Source of the DNA: Ignavibacteria bacterium
GTDB lineage: Bacteria; Bacteroidota; Ignavibacteria; Tepidaquicellales; Tepidaquicellaceae
DNA length: 64,000 nucleotides
Direction: 5' to 3'
Assembly: GCA_016710985.1 (NCBI GenBank)
Contig: JADJTX010000009.1
Location: forward strand, 127,587-191,586
A program made the translations under genes and the position numbers. The notes below the pieces were generated by a model. That model was not told where the DNA came from and made no database searches. It saw only the letters and a program-made list of their open reading frames with translations. Positions 17,632 to 26,129 of the stretch are shown here, piece after piece. Numbering within the stretch: the stretch's first letter is position 1; every line of letters starts with the position of its first letter.

Positions 17632-18207
17632 ATGTTTCATTATTTTAAATTTAATATTTTAGTATCTGTTTTTATTTTCGTTTTATTTGGCAGCACAGCA
17701 TTTTCTCAGAAAGATCACGAAGAGTTTAATCTGAATTTTCCCTCAAGTTTAAATGAAATTGAATCAGCTTCATCGATAAGTACTTATAAGATCATAGCAT
17801 TTCTGTTTCCGTTAAATCCTATCTTTCTTGTTGAGGACAAACGATTTTATGCAGGCATTACAAAGGAGTTCTCAATCGGGGCGTTTCCTTACGGCAGAGC
17901 CGCGGCTGAATATTCATTGATATTCAGAAAGACGAGACTGAATCAGTTGAGGTTTTCTTACAACTTCGACATACCTCTTGAAGTCTCGGATTTCGGGGCG
18001 TTTATGCTCACTGTCGGTGCCGGGTATTTTACTGATTTTTACAAGGAAGGATTTTTCCCGCAGGCATCTTTAAACATCATGCTGCCTTTTAATGACAATA
18101 TCGGAATTAATGCATACATAAAGTTCAGAAATACATTCGTGACAGATGATAACGAATCTGATATTTTTGATTTCTCTTTAGGACTTGCAACCTTTGTTTA
18201 CCTGTAA
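17632..18207 (+). CDS. Secreted/outer-membrane hypothetical protein (191 aa)
   Basis: A signal peptide (about 1-25, FGSTAFSQ) is followed by alternating short beta strands with aromatic girdle-like residues (YAGITKEFSIGAFPYGRAAAEYSLIF, LRFSYNFDIPLEV, FMLTVGAGYFTDFY, IGINAYIKFRNTF) and a C-terminal aromatic-rich strand. This pattern suggests a small outer-membrane beta-barrel, but no named family is recognised. It lies 40 bases after the T9SS gene and converges with pgl. Confidence 0.6.
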   Translation: MFHYFKFNILVSVFIFVLFGSTAFSQKDHEEFNLNFPSSLNEIESASSISTYKIIAFLFPLNPIFLVEDKRFYAGITKEFSIGAFPYGRAAAEYSLIFRKTRLNQLRFSYNFDIPLEVSDFGAFMLTVGAGYFTDFYKEGFFPQASLNIMLPFNDNIGINAYIKFRNTFVTDDNESDIFDFSLGLATFVYL

Positions 18208-18219
18208 GTTGTGAGTAAT

Positions 18220-18957
18220 TTATCCGCTCTGTCCGAACGCTTCTTTATCCAGATACCAGTTCAATTCTCCGTTTGTTAATTCAATATGAGCTGCCGGAAA
18301 ATTCAAATAACCATTCTTCTCTTCAAATATAATCTTAATAATATCAGATTTACTTTTTCCGGTTACTAAAAAATATACGCGGTCCGAATTATTAATTACT
18401 CTGCCGGTCAAAGTTATTCTCTTCTGTCCTGATACCGGATGAACAGCAACTGCGCATATTTCATTCGAATCTAATATTTCCATCTGATCAGGAAAGATCG
18501 AAGCTGTATGCCCGTCATCACCCATTCCAAGTAATGTCAGATCAAACCGGGGAAAGTTATTTTCAATTGTCAAATTCTCTTTTAAAACCTGAGAATATCG
18601 AATTGCTTCTTCTTCAGGTTCATTTTCTCCTGACACACGGTGAACATTCTCAACGGGGATTTCAATCTTGTTTAACAGATATTTCTCTGTCATCCCAAAA
18701 TTGCTTTCAGAATCATCCGGACGAACACATCTTTCATCAACCCAATAAAAATTTACACTCCGCCAGTCAATTTCATTCCTATAATTTTCTGCAAGGACTT
18801 CAAACAATAGCTTCGGAGTATTCCCGCCGGATAAGGCAATATTGATCTTCCCTTTTTTTAATATCACTTCATCACAGATTTTCTTAAACCCCGCTGCCAT
18901 TGACTCAGCAAGGAGTATCGGTGTATCATATATTTTGATTTCTGTCTTTGTATTCAA
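18220..18957 (-). CDS. pgl: 6-phosphogluconolactonase
   Basis: 245 residues of the DevB/SOL type. It hydrolyses 6-phosphogluconolactone to 6-phosphogluconate, the second oxidative pentose-phosphate step. Family motifs are INIALSGGNTPKLLFEVLA (about 38-56), the WRSVNFYWVDERCV block, GMGDDGHTASIFP and the late RITLTGRVINNS. It follows zwf by 44 bases on the same strand and closes the tkt-pgi-gnd-zwf-pgl block. Confidence 0.93.
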   Translation of the reverse strand: MNTKTEIKIYDTPILLAESMAAGFKKICDEVILKKGKINIALSGGNTPKLLFEVLAENYRNEIDWRSVNFYWVDERCVRPDDSESNFGMTEKYLLNKIEIPVENVHRVSGENEPEEEAIRYSQVLKENLTIENNFPRFDLTLLGMGDDGHTASIFPDQMEILDSNEICAVAVHPVSGQKRITLTGRVINNSDRVYFLVTGKSKSDIIKIIFEEKNGYLNFPAAHIELTNGELNWYLDKEAFGQSG

Positions 18958-19001
18958 GGAATATCAGAAAAATGTTAAATCTAAAATCGTAAATTTAAAA
19001 T

Positions 19002-20600
19002 CTAAAGCTCACAGAACTTGTCGTCATCAGTAAGATTCTTACAGGGATTCCTCCACGTAAAATCTTTACCTGCTATAAGATCATCCGCACAATCCGGTCC
19101 CCATGATCCGCCGGGATATCCGTAAACTTTTATTTTGGGAAATTCCTTCCATGCATCGAGTATTGGCTGAATGAATCTCCAGCAGGCTTCGACTGCATCA
19201 GCGCGGATAAAGAGAGTTGAATCACCGAGCATGCAGTCTAAAATTAATTTCCCGTAAGCGCTTGGAAGCTTTACATGCGACAGATCGGAATAATGAAAGT
19301 CCATGTTTACGTTCTGAACTTTAAACTCCGTCCCCGGCACTTTCATTGCAAATTTGATCAGTATACCTTCATCTGGCTGAATCCTGATTATGAGCATATT
19401 ATATGATTCTGCAATGTCATTTTTTCTTTTAAACAGTCTGTAAGGTGTCGCTTTGAAATGAATTACTAATTCTGTTGCACGTGTCGGTAATTTTTTTCCC
19501 GTACGAATGTAAAACGGAACTCCTCCCCACCGCCAGTTATCAATAAAAAATTTCATTGCGATATATGTTTCCGTTCGTGAATGTAAGGTAACACCTTCTT
19601 CTTCCCTGTATCCGGAAGATCTCAGGCCGCGGATCATTGAGCTGATGTACTGGCCTCTTATAACATTTTTTTCCACTTCCTCCACTTTAATCGGTCTCAA
19701 TGCCTGAAAAACTTTTAATGATTCATCTCTTATTGATTTTGAATCAAAGACAGACGGCGGTTCCATTGCAGCATATCCCACCAGTTGCAGCAAATGATTC
19801 TGAACCATATCCCTTAACGTTCCTGAATTGTCGAAATATCCGCCGCGTCCCTCTATGCCTATGCTTTCAGAAGAAGTGATCTCTACATATTCTACATAAT
19901 TTCTGTTCCAGATAGGCTCGAATATTCCGTTAGCAAATCTCGTTACTAAAATATTCTGAACGGATTCCTTTCCGAGATAATGATCAATTCTGTAGATCTG
20001 ATTTTCCGTGAAATAATGACTGACTTTTTTGTTAAGTTCAAGAGCCGATTCAAGATCATAGCCAAATGGTTTTTCTAATATAATTCTTGTCCATGAATCT
20101 TCTCTTACGGTTTTATTTAATCCGCTTAACCCAAGGTTTTCAATTATTACAGGAATAGTATCCGGAGGAACAGCCATGTAAAATAAACGGTTGCCGTCTG
20201 TATTCTTTTTTTTGTCAAACTTATCAAGTTCAGTCTTAATATGTTTATATGAATTAATATCATGATACCCGGCTGAATAGTAAAATATATTCTTCTCAAA
20301 CTCTTTCCAGCTATCCTCAGAAAAATTATCCGGTTCATTAAATTCCTTAACTGACTCCTGCATTAATTTTCTGAAACTCACATGATCCAGCTCCTTCCTT
20401 GAAAATCCTATGACCGTAAAGTTTTCCGGAAGCAGTTTTTCACAATACAGCTGAAACAAAGCAGGCATGAGCATCCGTTTAGTCAGATCTCCGCTCGCTC
20501 CGAAAATGACCATTACACACGGTTCGGGAATCTTTGGCTTTTCAGTTTCGGTATCTTCTGCGGAAATTATTTTTCTTCTGATATCATTTTTATTTACCAC
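19002..20600 (-). CDS. zwf: Glucose-6-phosphate 1-dehydrogenase
   Basis: It oxidises glucose 6-phosphate to 6-phosphogluconolactone with NAD(P). The nucleotide-binding motif is VIFGASGDLTKRMLMPAL (about 32-49) and the active-site signature is YRIDHYLGKESVQNI. The RTGKKLPTRATELVIHFK block is typical. The 532-residue frame starts at a GTG inside the left arm of the TACCACTTGG repeat. A start at the ATG near 20513 (PCVMVIFGASGDLTKR) is possible, but it would place the Rossmann strand at the extreme N-terminus. The true start is therefore uncertain; the body of the gene is not. Confidence 0.93.
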   Translation of the reverse strand: MVNKNDIRRKIISAEDTETEKPKIPEPCVMVIFGASGDLTKRMLMPALFQLYCEKLLPENFTVIGFSRKELDHVSFRKLMQESVKEFNEPDNFSEDSWKEFEKNIFYYSAGYHDINSYKHIKTELDKFDKKKNTDGNRLFYMAVPPDTIPVIIENLGLSGLNKTVREDSWTRIILEKPFGYDLESALELNKKVSHYFTENQIYRIDHYLGKESVQNILVTRFANGIFEPIWNRNYVEYVEITSSESIGIEGRGGYFDNSGTLRDMVQNHLLQLVGYAAMEPPSVFDSKSIRDESLKVFQALRPIKVEEVEKNVIRGQYISSMIRGLRSSGYREEEGVTLHSRTETYIAMKFFIDNWRWGGVPFYIRTGKKLPTRATELVIHFKATPYRLFKRKNDIAESYNMLIIRIQPDEGILIKFAMKVPGTEFKVQNVNMDFHYSDLSHVKLPSAYGKLILDCMLGDSTLFIRADAVEACWRFIQPILDAWKEFPKIKVYGYPGGSWGPDCADDLIAGKDFTWRNPCKNLTDDDKFCEL

Positions 20601-21265
20601 TTGGGCACGAAGAACTCGAAGGACACTAAGTAGAAAATTTTTTTAATTTTGCTTTTTGAATATTGTTGTCTCATATAAATATTATTCTACAGGAAGCTTA
20701 GAAAATTCTTCTGTTACAATTGGAACTAGTTGCTTTGTAATGTTTTGGCAATTAAAGTTTATTAATAGACCTTTTGGTTTTCCGGTTAACTTGAGATGAG
20801 ATAATAGCTGAGCACTGTAAAGAGAAATCATTGACTCTACTGCTTTTAACTCAACAATTACTAAACCTTCGACTAATAAATCAATTTTCAGAATAGTATT
20901 TAAATCTTTGCCCTTATAATAAATTGGTATAATAACCTGAGATTTTACTTCTAAATTATTAGACTTAAGTTCTTCAATCATACATTTTTCGTAAATTGAT
21001 TCTAATAATCCGGGTCCTAAGTTCTTGTGAACTTCAATTGAACACCCGACAATCCTATAACAAATTTCATTAACGTATCTTTCTGTAATCATAGTTATCC
21101 TATTTTCAAAATTTGAATCAAAAAGTAAAAGAACTAAACAATAGAACTAAAATCAAAATACAATTATTTTGCTTAAAATTAAAGAATAGTTTATTTTAAC
21201 AAGTTAACTATGTTTTATGAATTTATTCAAAAAATTTTCTTAGTGTTCTAAGTGCCTAAGTGGTA
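20595..21265. mobile_element. Putative non-autonomous element: TACCACTAAG-family inverted repeats enclosing a GxxExxY gene
   Basis: Left end TACCACTTGGGCACGAAGAA, continuing to CACTAAG (20595-20630), and right end CTTAGTGTTCTAAGTGCC, continuing to TAAGTGGTA (21239-21265), are inverted copies of each other over about 27 bases. They enclose only the GxxExxY gene. Empty pairs of the same ends occur at 13803-13931 and 22211-22336, and another cargo-bearing pair at 24121-24755. No target-site duplication was established. Confidence 0.5.
20682..21092 (-). CDS. GxxExxY family protein (PD-(D/E)XK nuclease-like)
   Basis: 136 residues. The name-giving motif reads GPGLLESIYEKCM (about 27-39) after IVGCSIEVHKNL. 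The nuclease-like core follows: ILKIDLLVEGLVIVELKAVE, in which the D and ExK residues correspond to the PD-(D/E)XK catalytic set. The family is widespread, often single and intergenic, and its function is not established. Here it sits inside inverted repeats between zwf and gnd, which are otherwise part of one metabolic block. This supports carriage by a mobile element rather than a pentose-phosphate role. Confidence 0.85.
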   Translation of the reverse strand: MITERYVNEICYRIVGCSIEVHKNLGPGLLESIYEKCMIEELKSNNLEVKSQVIIPIYYKGKDLNTILKIDLLVEGLVIVELKAVESMISLYSAQLLSHLKLTGKPKGLLINFNCQNITKQLVPIVTEEFSKLPVE

Positions 21266-21280
21266 GAATAAAATTCTAAT

Positions 21281-22177
21281 TTATTTCTTATGCACATTAT
21301 GTCCGCCGAACTCATTCCTCAAAGCAGCGAGTATCTTCCCTCCGAATGATTCAGCCTGCCTCGACCGGAATCTCATGAACAAAGACTCCGTGATCACCGG
21401 CAGCGGAATGCTCTTCTCAATTCCGTCCAATACCGTCCATCTTCCTTCACCGGAGTCTTCAACATAATCTTTTATGTCTTTCAGATCTTTGTCATCCTTA
21501 AGTGCGTCTGTTAAAAGTTCAAGCAGCCACGACCTTACAACACTTCCCTTTCCCCATAAGTTAGCTACTCCCTCAAGATCTATATCATAATCAGAAGCAT
21601 GCATAAGCTCAAACCCCTCTGCATACGCCTGCATCATTCCGTATTCAATCCCGTTGTGAATCATTTTTACATAATGCCCCGAGCCGCTGGCTCCGATGTA
21701 TTTGTATCCATCCGGAGGCGCGAGTGATTTAAATACCGGCTCGCAATGTTCGAATATTTTTTTCTCTCCGCCGATCATTACACAGTAGCCGATCTTCAGT
21801 CCCCAGATCCCTCCGCTTGTTCCGACATCTAGATAATTGATCCCGGCATTTTTCAGTTCGTTAAATCTTCTTACCGAATCTTTATAGTAAGAATTTCCCC
21901 CGTCAATGATGATGTCATCTTTGGAAAGAAGTGGAACCAGTGATTCGATCATTTGTGTAACCGTATCACCCGAAGGTATCATCATCCAGACTAATTTCGG
22001 TTTGTTTAATTTCGATACAAGCTCCTCGATTGAATATGTTCCGACAGCTCCTTTCTTTTCAATCTCTTTTGTTTTATCCGGCGAACGGTTATAAACTACA
22101 ACTTCATGACCGTCATTCAGTAATCTCTCGACCATGAACGCACCCATTTTTCCCAGACCGATAAATCCAATTTGCAT
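21281..22177 (-). CDS. gnd: 6-phosphogluconate dehydrogenase, decarboxylating (short GndA/YqeC type)
   Basis: 298 residues, matching the short bacterial form rather than the about 470-residue form. The Rossmann motif is IGFIGLGKMGAFMVERL (3-19), DGGNSYYKDS is the substrate-binding loop and GSGHYVKMIHNGIEYGMMQAYAEG carries the catalytic lysine and histidine. It produces ribulose 5-phosphate and CO2. NAD or NADP preference is not assigned. Transcription runs toward the GxxExxY insert and zwf. The region between its start and pgi carries an empty repeat hairpin. Confidence 0.92.
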   Translation of the reverse strand: MQIGFIGLGKMGAFMVERLLNDGHEVVVYNRSPDKTKEIEKKGAVGTYSIEELVSKLNKPKLVWMMIPSGDTVTQMIESLVPLLSKDDIIIDGGNSYYKDSVRRFNELKNAGINYLDVGTSGGIWGLKIGYCVMIGGEKKIFEHCEPVFKSLAPPDGYKYIGASGSGHYVKMIHNGIEYGMMQAYAEGFELMHASDYDIDLEGVANLWGKGSVVRSWLLELLTDALKDDKDLKDIKDYVEDSGEGRWTVLDGIEKSIPLPVITESLFMRFRSRQAESFGGKILAALRNEFGGHNVHKK

Positions 22178-22210
22178 TACTTTCTCCTTTTATATTTGTG
22201 TTTTGATTTC

Positions 22211-22336
22211 ACCACTAAGAGCACTAAGGACACTAAGTACGCACTAAGTAATTTTTTATTTATATTTAAAAAATAAACAAAATAAAATTTCACAATAACT
22301 TAGTGAAACTTAGTGTTCTTAGTGTTCTTAGTGGTA
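22211..22336. repeat. TACCACTAAG-family inverted repeat element, empty copy with nonamer arms
   Basis: Left arm is ACCACTAAGAGCACTAAG plus GACACTAAG and CGCACTAAG (22211-22248), so CACTAAG recurs about every nine bases. Right arm is its near-perfect inverse (22299-22336, ending CTTAGTGGTA). The 50-base AT-rich spacer has no gene. Potential stem about 37 base pairs. Confidence 0.8.
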
Positions 22337-22344
22337 AAATTAAT

Positions 22345-24078
22345 CTAAATTGATTTTTTTATAATTTTATAAAGTTCTTTCAATCCTTTCTCAAGATCAC
22401 TTCCTATATTCACTTTCAAAACTCTTCGCTTATGTTTGATCAGAGATTCATAATCTCCGATTGCCTGTGCATGTTTCAAAACACTGAAGCTGTATGGTTT
22501 TCCCGGAATTTCCAAATCCTTTGTATCATCCGAAGTTATCTGTATGAACATCCCGTTATCCGGTCCGCCTTTATGAAGTTGACCTGTCGAATGTAAAAAT
22601 CTTGGACCGTACCCCAGCGTAGTAGCAGTTTCCATTTTACTTCTGATAAGCTCACGTATCTTCAGCAGCTGCTTTTCGACAGGTTCATTTTTCTGAATGT
22701 ATGCCATCAGTGCAACATAGTCACCTTTCTTCTTTTGATTAAAGAAAAATTCTAGATAATTCTCAGCATCCCATTTCTTGGTCTTATTTTTTTCCGGTAA
22801 TTTTTTCTTATATAAATTTTCATCAAGATAAATTTTAAGATCATCCTTTACAGCCTGAGGTAATTCATCCGGAAGTTTCTTATTGGTTTCAAAATAGTTT
22901 AAGACATTTCCTGTATTATCTTTACTCTCTTTTACATTAGGCTCATCAAATGGATTAATTCCAAGTACCACTCCCATAATTGCAGTTGCAAATTCCCACA
23001 AGTAAAACTGTCCGCCAATGTCATACACATCTTTCATATTTATACTGATCACCGGAAATTTTTTCTTCATAAAATCACCAATGATCTTTTTCTCATGCTT
23101 ATCTTCTTTACCCAATCCAAAGTAAACAAATACTCTGTCCTTACTGTATGAATTTGGTTTTCCGATTCCTTCACCTTCGACCGGAAGAATTCCTTTGCCT
23201 TCCTTACCTGTGCTTTCGGCGATCAGCTGTTCAACCCAGTAACCAAATGCCTGAACTTCATAAGGAAGAATAAAAGTTAATTTATCTTTTCCCGCCTTTG
23301 CAAGTTCACCTGCTATTACTCCGATGAGCGCTCCCGGATTTTTTCCGGATTTTATATTCATGCATTCATCCATCATGTCTTCAGCATTGCTAAGCAATTT
23401 TTTTATATCAACTCCTGTCAGTGCTGCGGGAACAAGTCCGAAGAATGACAAAGCTGAATATCTTCCTCCGATATCAGCCGGATTGACAAATACTTTTCTG
23501 AAATTATTTTCTTTTGCGTGAGATTCGAGCTGTGTTTCAGGATCAGTAATTGCAACAAAATGTTTTCCTGCATCGGCTCCTTTTATGTCAGATACTTTTT
23601 TAAAAAAGTACCTCATAAATGAATCAACTTCAATCGTTCCTCCCGATTTGCTTGATACAATGAACAGGGTTTTGTCAATGTCTATCGAGTCTTCTATGTC
23701 GCTGATCATATTTACCCCTGTGCTGTCGAGTATAAACAATTTCAAATACCCGCTCTTCACACCAAACGTTTCAGCACAAACTTCCGGGCACATGCTGCTG
23801 CCTCCCATTCCCATTACAACCGCATAAGAAAATCCTTCACTCTTCACTTCATCAACGAAAGAATTTATCTCATCACAATTAACTTTCATAGTCACCGGCA
23901 GTGAGAGCCAGCCGAGACGGTTCTTTATCAATGCATCGTACTCAGGTTCTTTCTTCCAGACAGTCGGGTCTTTATCCCAGATTCTTTTGATAAGATTTTG
24001 CTTATCAAAATCTCTTAAAGTCTTTTCGACATTTGATTTGTACTTGCCGATTGCAAATTGTTTTTTGTTTAACTTCAT
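22345..24078 (-). CDS. pgi: Glucose-6-phosphate isomerase, related to the Pgi half of fused transaldolase-Pgi proteins
   Basis: 577 residues. It interconverts glucose 6-phosphate and fructose 6-phosphate. Two sugar-isomerase (SIS) folds are visible: VVMGMGGSSMCPEV with VSSKSGGTIEVDSF (about 88-150), and the second half with ITDPETQLESHA, NPADIGGRYSALSFFGLVPAAL and AFGYWVEQLIAESTGKEGKGILPV. The sequence, including RSKMETATTLGYGPRFLHSTGQLHKGGP near the C-terminus, resembles the Pgi part of about 900-residue Tal-Pgi fusions. Here the transaldolase half is absent and no tal gene is seen in the window. Confidence 0.9.
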   Translation of the reverse strand: MKLNKKQFAIGKYKSNVEKTLRDFDKQNLIKRIWDKDPTVWKKEPEYDALIKNRLGWLSLPVTMKVNCDEINSFVDEVKSEGFSYAVVMGMGGSSMCPEVCAETFGVKSGYLKLFILDSTGVNMISDIEDSIDIDKTLFIVSSKSGGTIEVDSFMRYFFKKVSDIKGADAGKHFVAITDPETQLESHAKENNFRKVFVNPADIGGRYSALSFFGLVPAALTGVDIKKLLSNAEDMMDECMNIKSGKNPGALIGVIAGELAKAGKDKLTFILPYEVQAFGYWVEQLIAESTGKEGKGILPVEGEGIGKPNSYSKDRVFVYFGLGKEDKHEKKIIGDFMKKKFPVISINMKDVYDIGGQFYLWEFATAIMGVVLGINPFDEPNVKESKDNTGNVLNYFETNKKLPDELPQAVKDDLKIYLDENLYKKKLPEKNKTKKWDAENYLEFFFNQKKKGDYVALMAYIQKNEPVEKQLLKIRELIRSKMETATTLGYGPRFLHSTGQLHKGGPDNGMFIQITSDDTKDLEIPGKPYSFSVLKHAQAIGDYESLIKHKRRVLKVNIGSDLEKGLKELYKIIKKSI

Positions 24079-24120
24079 ATTCTATATTTTGCTTTAAATT
24101 CTCACTTCATATTTTTTTTC

Positions 24121-24755
24121 AACACTAAGGCACGAAGAACACTAAGTTTATTTTGTCATTCTGAGCGAAGCGAAGAATCCAATCATAACTCATTTTACCG
24201 CAAAGACCGCAAAGTCATACGCAAAGTTCGCAAAGTTATTAGATAACAAACCGTCTCTTTTTTAATTTTGAATCTGATAAACCTCTCTTCAGACTTTTAC
24301 TTCGCGTTCTTTGCGTTTAATATATTCTTCTACTCATTCCTATTCACAGTTCAAACAAACAACCTCTCAGCGTATAAATTGCTATGATGCATTAAAATAA
24401 TTAATTATTTTTGCTACTTTAGAATGGTTATAATTTAAATAAATAAATTTATGCAAACTATTATAAAGGATATACTCGAAAAATTTGATTCTTTAAGTAT
24501 AGAGGATCAGGAATCAATCCTTGAGATTGAAAGAAAAAGAATGAATGAAAGAAAGAGAAAATTACTTGTGGAAGAAGTAAGAGAAGCGGAAATAGAATAT
24601 AAAGATGGAAAATTTATAGAAGGTGATGCAGAAACTTTGATGAAAGCTATTGAAAATGAATTATAGTTTTTCAAAAATTACATTATGACCTCTGTGTCTC
24701 TGCATCTCTGGTTAAAATCTTAGTGTTCCTCAGTGATCTAAGTGCCTTAGTGGTA
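24121..24755. mobile_element. Putative repeat-bounded element carrying a small antitoxin-like gene
   Basis: Left end AACACTAAGGCACGAAGAAC plus ACTAAG (24121-24146) and right end CTTAGTGTTCC... through GTGCCTTAGTGGTA (24719-24755) are inverted TACCACTAAG-family arms. Nested inside are a second inverted pair (ACCGCAAAGACCGCAAAG at 24198-24215 and onward; CGCGTTCTTTGCG at about 24304-24316), a CTCTGTGTCTCTGCATCTCT arm (24690-24709) and one copy of the common GTCATTCTGAGCGAAGCGAA repeat (24154-24173). The 370-base left part has no gene. Confidence 0.5.
24451..24666 (+). CDS. Small antitoxin-like protein (71 aa), no toxin partner
   Basis: MQTIIKDILEKFDSLSIEDQESILEIERKRMNERKR is the N-terminal pattern of small acidic/basic helical proteins that usually precede RelE/ParE-type toxins. 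The C-terminus (GKFIEGDAETLMKAIENEL) also fits that group. The expected downstream toxin is absent: repeats start within 30 bases of the stop. A TATTTTTG -7-like element at 24406-24413 gives it its own promoter. It is the only gene inside the repeat-bounded segment 24121-24755. Confidence 0.6.
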   Translation: MQTIIKDILEKFDSLSIEDQESILEIERKRMNERKRKLLVEEVREAEIEYKDGKFIEGDAETLMKAIENEL

Positions 24756-24761
24756 AAATAA

Positions 24762-26129
24762 TCATCCGCGATCCAGCAACAGCTTCACCTGAGCCACTAC
24801 ATTCTCCACACTAAATCCATACTCCTTCATCAGCTCCTCACCCGGCGCGGACTCTCCGAACTTATCAACTCCAATTGCAAACCCTTCATCAGTCACATAC
24901 TTATGCCATCCGATTGTCGAGCCGGCTTCAATGGAAATTCTTCTCTTAACATCCTTTGGGAAAATTTTTTTCTTATACTCATCACTTTGCTTTTCAAATA
25001 ATTCCCACGAAGGCATGCTCACAACTCTCGTATTTATTTTCTCTGATTTTAATATTTCCTGTGCTGCTAATGCCAGCTGAACTTCCGAACCTGTTGCTAT
25101 AAAAATCAGATCCGGCTTACTTTCACAGTCACTGAGTATATAAGCTCCTTTTTCCAGATTCTTCGCACTTGCAAATTTTGTCTGATCAATGACCGGAAGT
25201 TTCTGACGCGTAAGAATTAATGTAACCGGTCCGGTCTTATGTTCGAGTGCTACACGCCATGCTTGTGCGGTTTCATTTGCATCGGCAGGTCGTATCACAA
25301 TTAAATTCGGAATGGAGCGGAGAGATATTAATTGTTCGACAGGCTGGTGTGTAGTTCCGTCTTCACCGAGCCCGATGCTGTCATGAGTAAAAATAAATAT
25401 CGGCCGGATTCCCATTATCGCAGCGAGTCTTATCGGTGCGCGCATGTATTCGGAAAAGATCAGAAACGTTGCGCCGTAAGCGATCATAGGCTTTGTTAAA
25501 GCAATACCGTTCAGCTCAGCTCCCATTGAATGTTCGCGTACACCAAAATGTAAATTTCTTCCGTCATAGCTGTCAGGCTGAAAACTTTTTTCTCCTTTGA
25601 TAAAAGTATCGTTCGAAGGTTCCAGGTCGGCAGAGCCTCCTATCATAGTTGGGAAATATTTTGCGATTGCGTTGATTGTCTTTCCGGATGCGCTTCGTGT
25701 TGCTACAGCTCCGTCCTTCGGATCAAATACAGGTAATGCATCTGTCCATCCTTCAGGGAATTTGTTTTTATAAAAATTATCATACTCATCTGCCAGTTCG
25801 GGAAATTTCTTTTTATACTCAGAAAACAATTCATTCCATTCTTCCTCTTTAACTTTTCCTTTATCACCGGTCTTTCGGAAAAATTTAAAAACTTCACCGG
25901 GTACGTAAAAATAATTATCAGGATCCCAGCCCAGATTTATTTTTGTTGCGCGGACTTCATCCGGACCGAGAGGAGAACCGTGCGCTCCTGCAGTATCAAC
26001 TTTATTCGGACTTCCATACGCAATATGTGTTCTTACTTTTATCAAAGAAGGCTTTTCCTTCTGATCTTTTGCATTCTGAATGGCTTTCGAAATTTTAGAA
26101 ACATCATTTCCGTCATCTACAATTTCCAC
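24762..26129 (-). CDS. tkt: Transketolase, C-terminal part (pyrimidine-binding and C domains), frame-broken
   Basis: 455 residues covering the second thiamine-diphosphate half: IGGSADLEPSN, GREHSM-like VREHSMGAELNGIAL with the conserved Glu, FTHDSIGLGEDGTTHQPVEQL and the C-terminal domain ending VAQVKLLLDRG. The ORF-start Met is internal to the real protein (WHVEIVDDGND). It continues the fragment 26117-26764. One extra T/A in the four-base run 26153-26156 restores DTVKRFEAFGWHVEIVDDG. The full enzyme (about 670 residues, family length) moves two-carbon units in the non-oxidative pentose-phosphate pathway and leads the tkt-pgi-gnd-zwf-pgl block. Confidence 0.9.
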   Translation of the reverse strand: MEIVDDGNDVSKISKAIQNAKDQKEKPSLIKVRTHIAYGSPNKVDTAGAHGSPLGPDEVRATKINLGWDPDNYFYVPGEVFKFFRKTGDKGKVKEEEWNELFSEYKKKFPELADEYDNFYKNKFPEGWTDALPVFDPKDGAVATRSASGKTINAIAKYFPTMIGGSADLEPSNDTFIKGEKSFQPDSYDGRNLHFGVREHSMGAELNGIALTKPMIAYGATFLIFSEYMRAPIRLAAIMGIRPIFIFTHDSIGLGEDGTTHQPVEQLISLRSIPNLIVIRPADANETAQAWRVALEHKTGPVTLILTRQKLPVIDQTKFASAKNLEKGAYILSDCESKPDLIFIATGSEVQLALAAQEILKSEKINTRVVSMPSWELFEKQSDEYKKKIFPKDVKRRISIEAGSTIGWHKYVTDEGFAIGVDKFGESAPGEELMKEYGFSVENVVAQVKLLLDRG

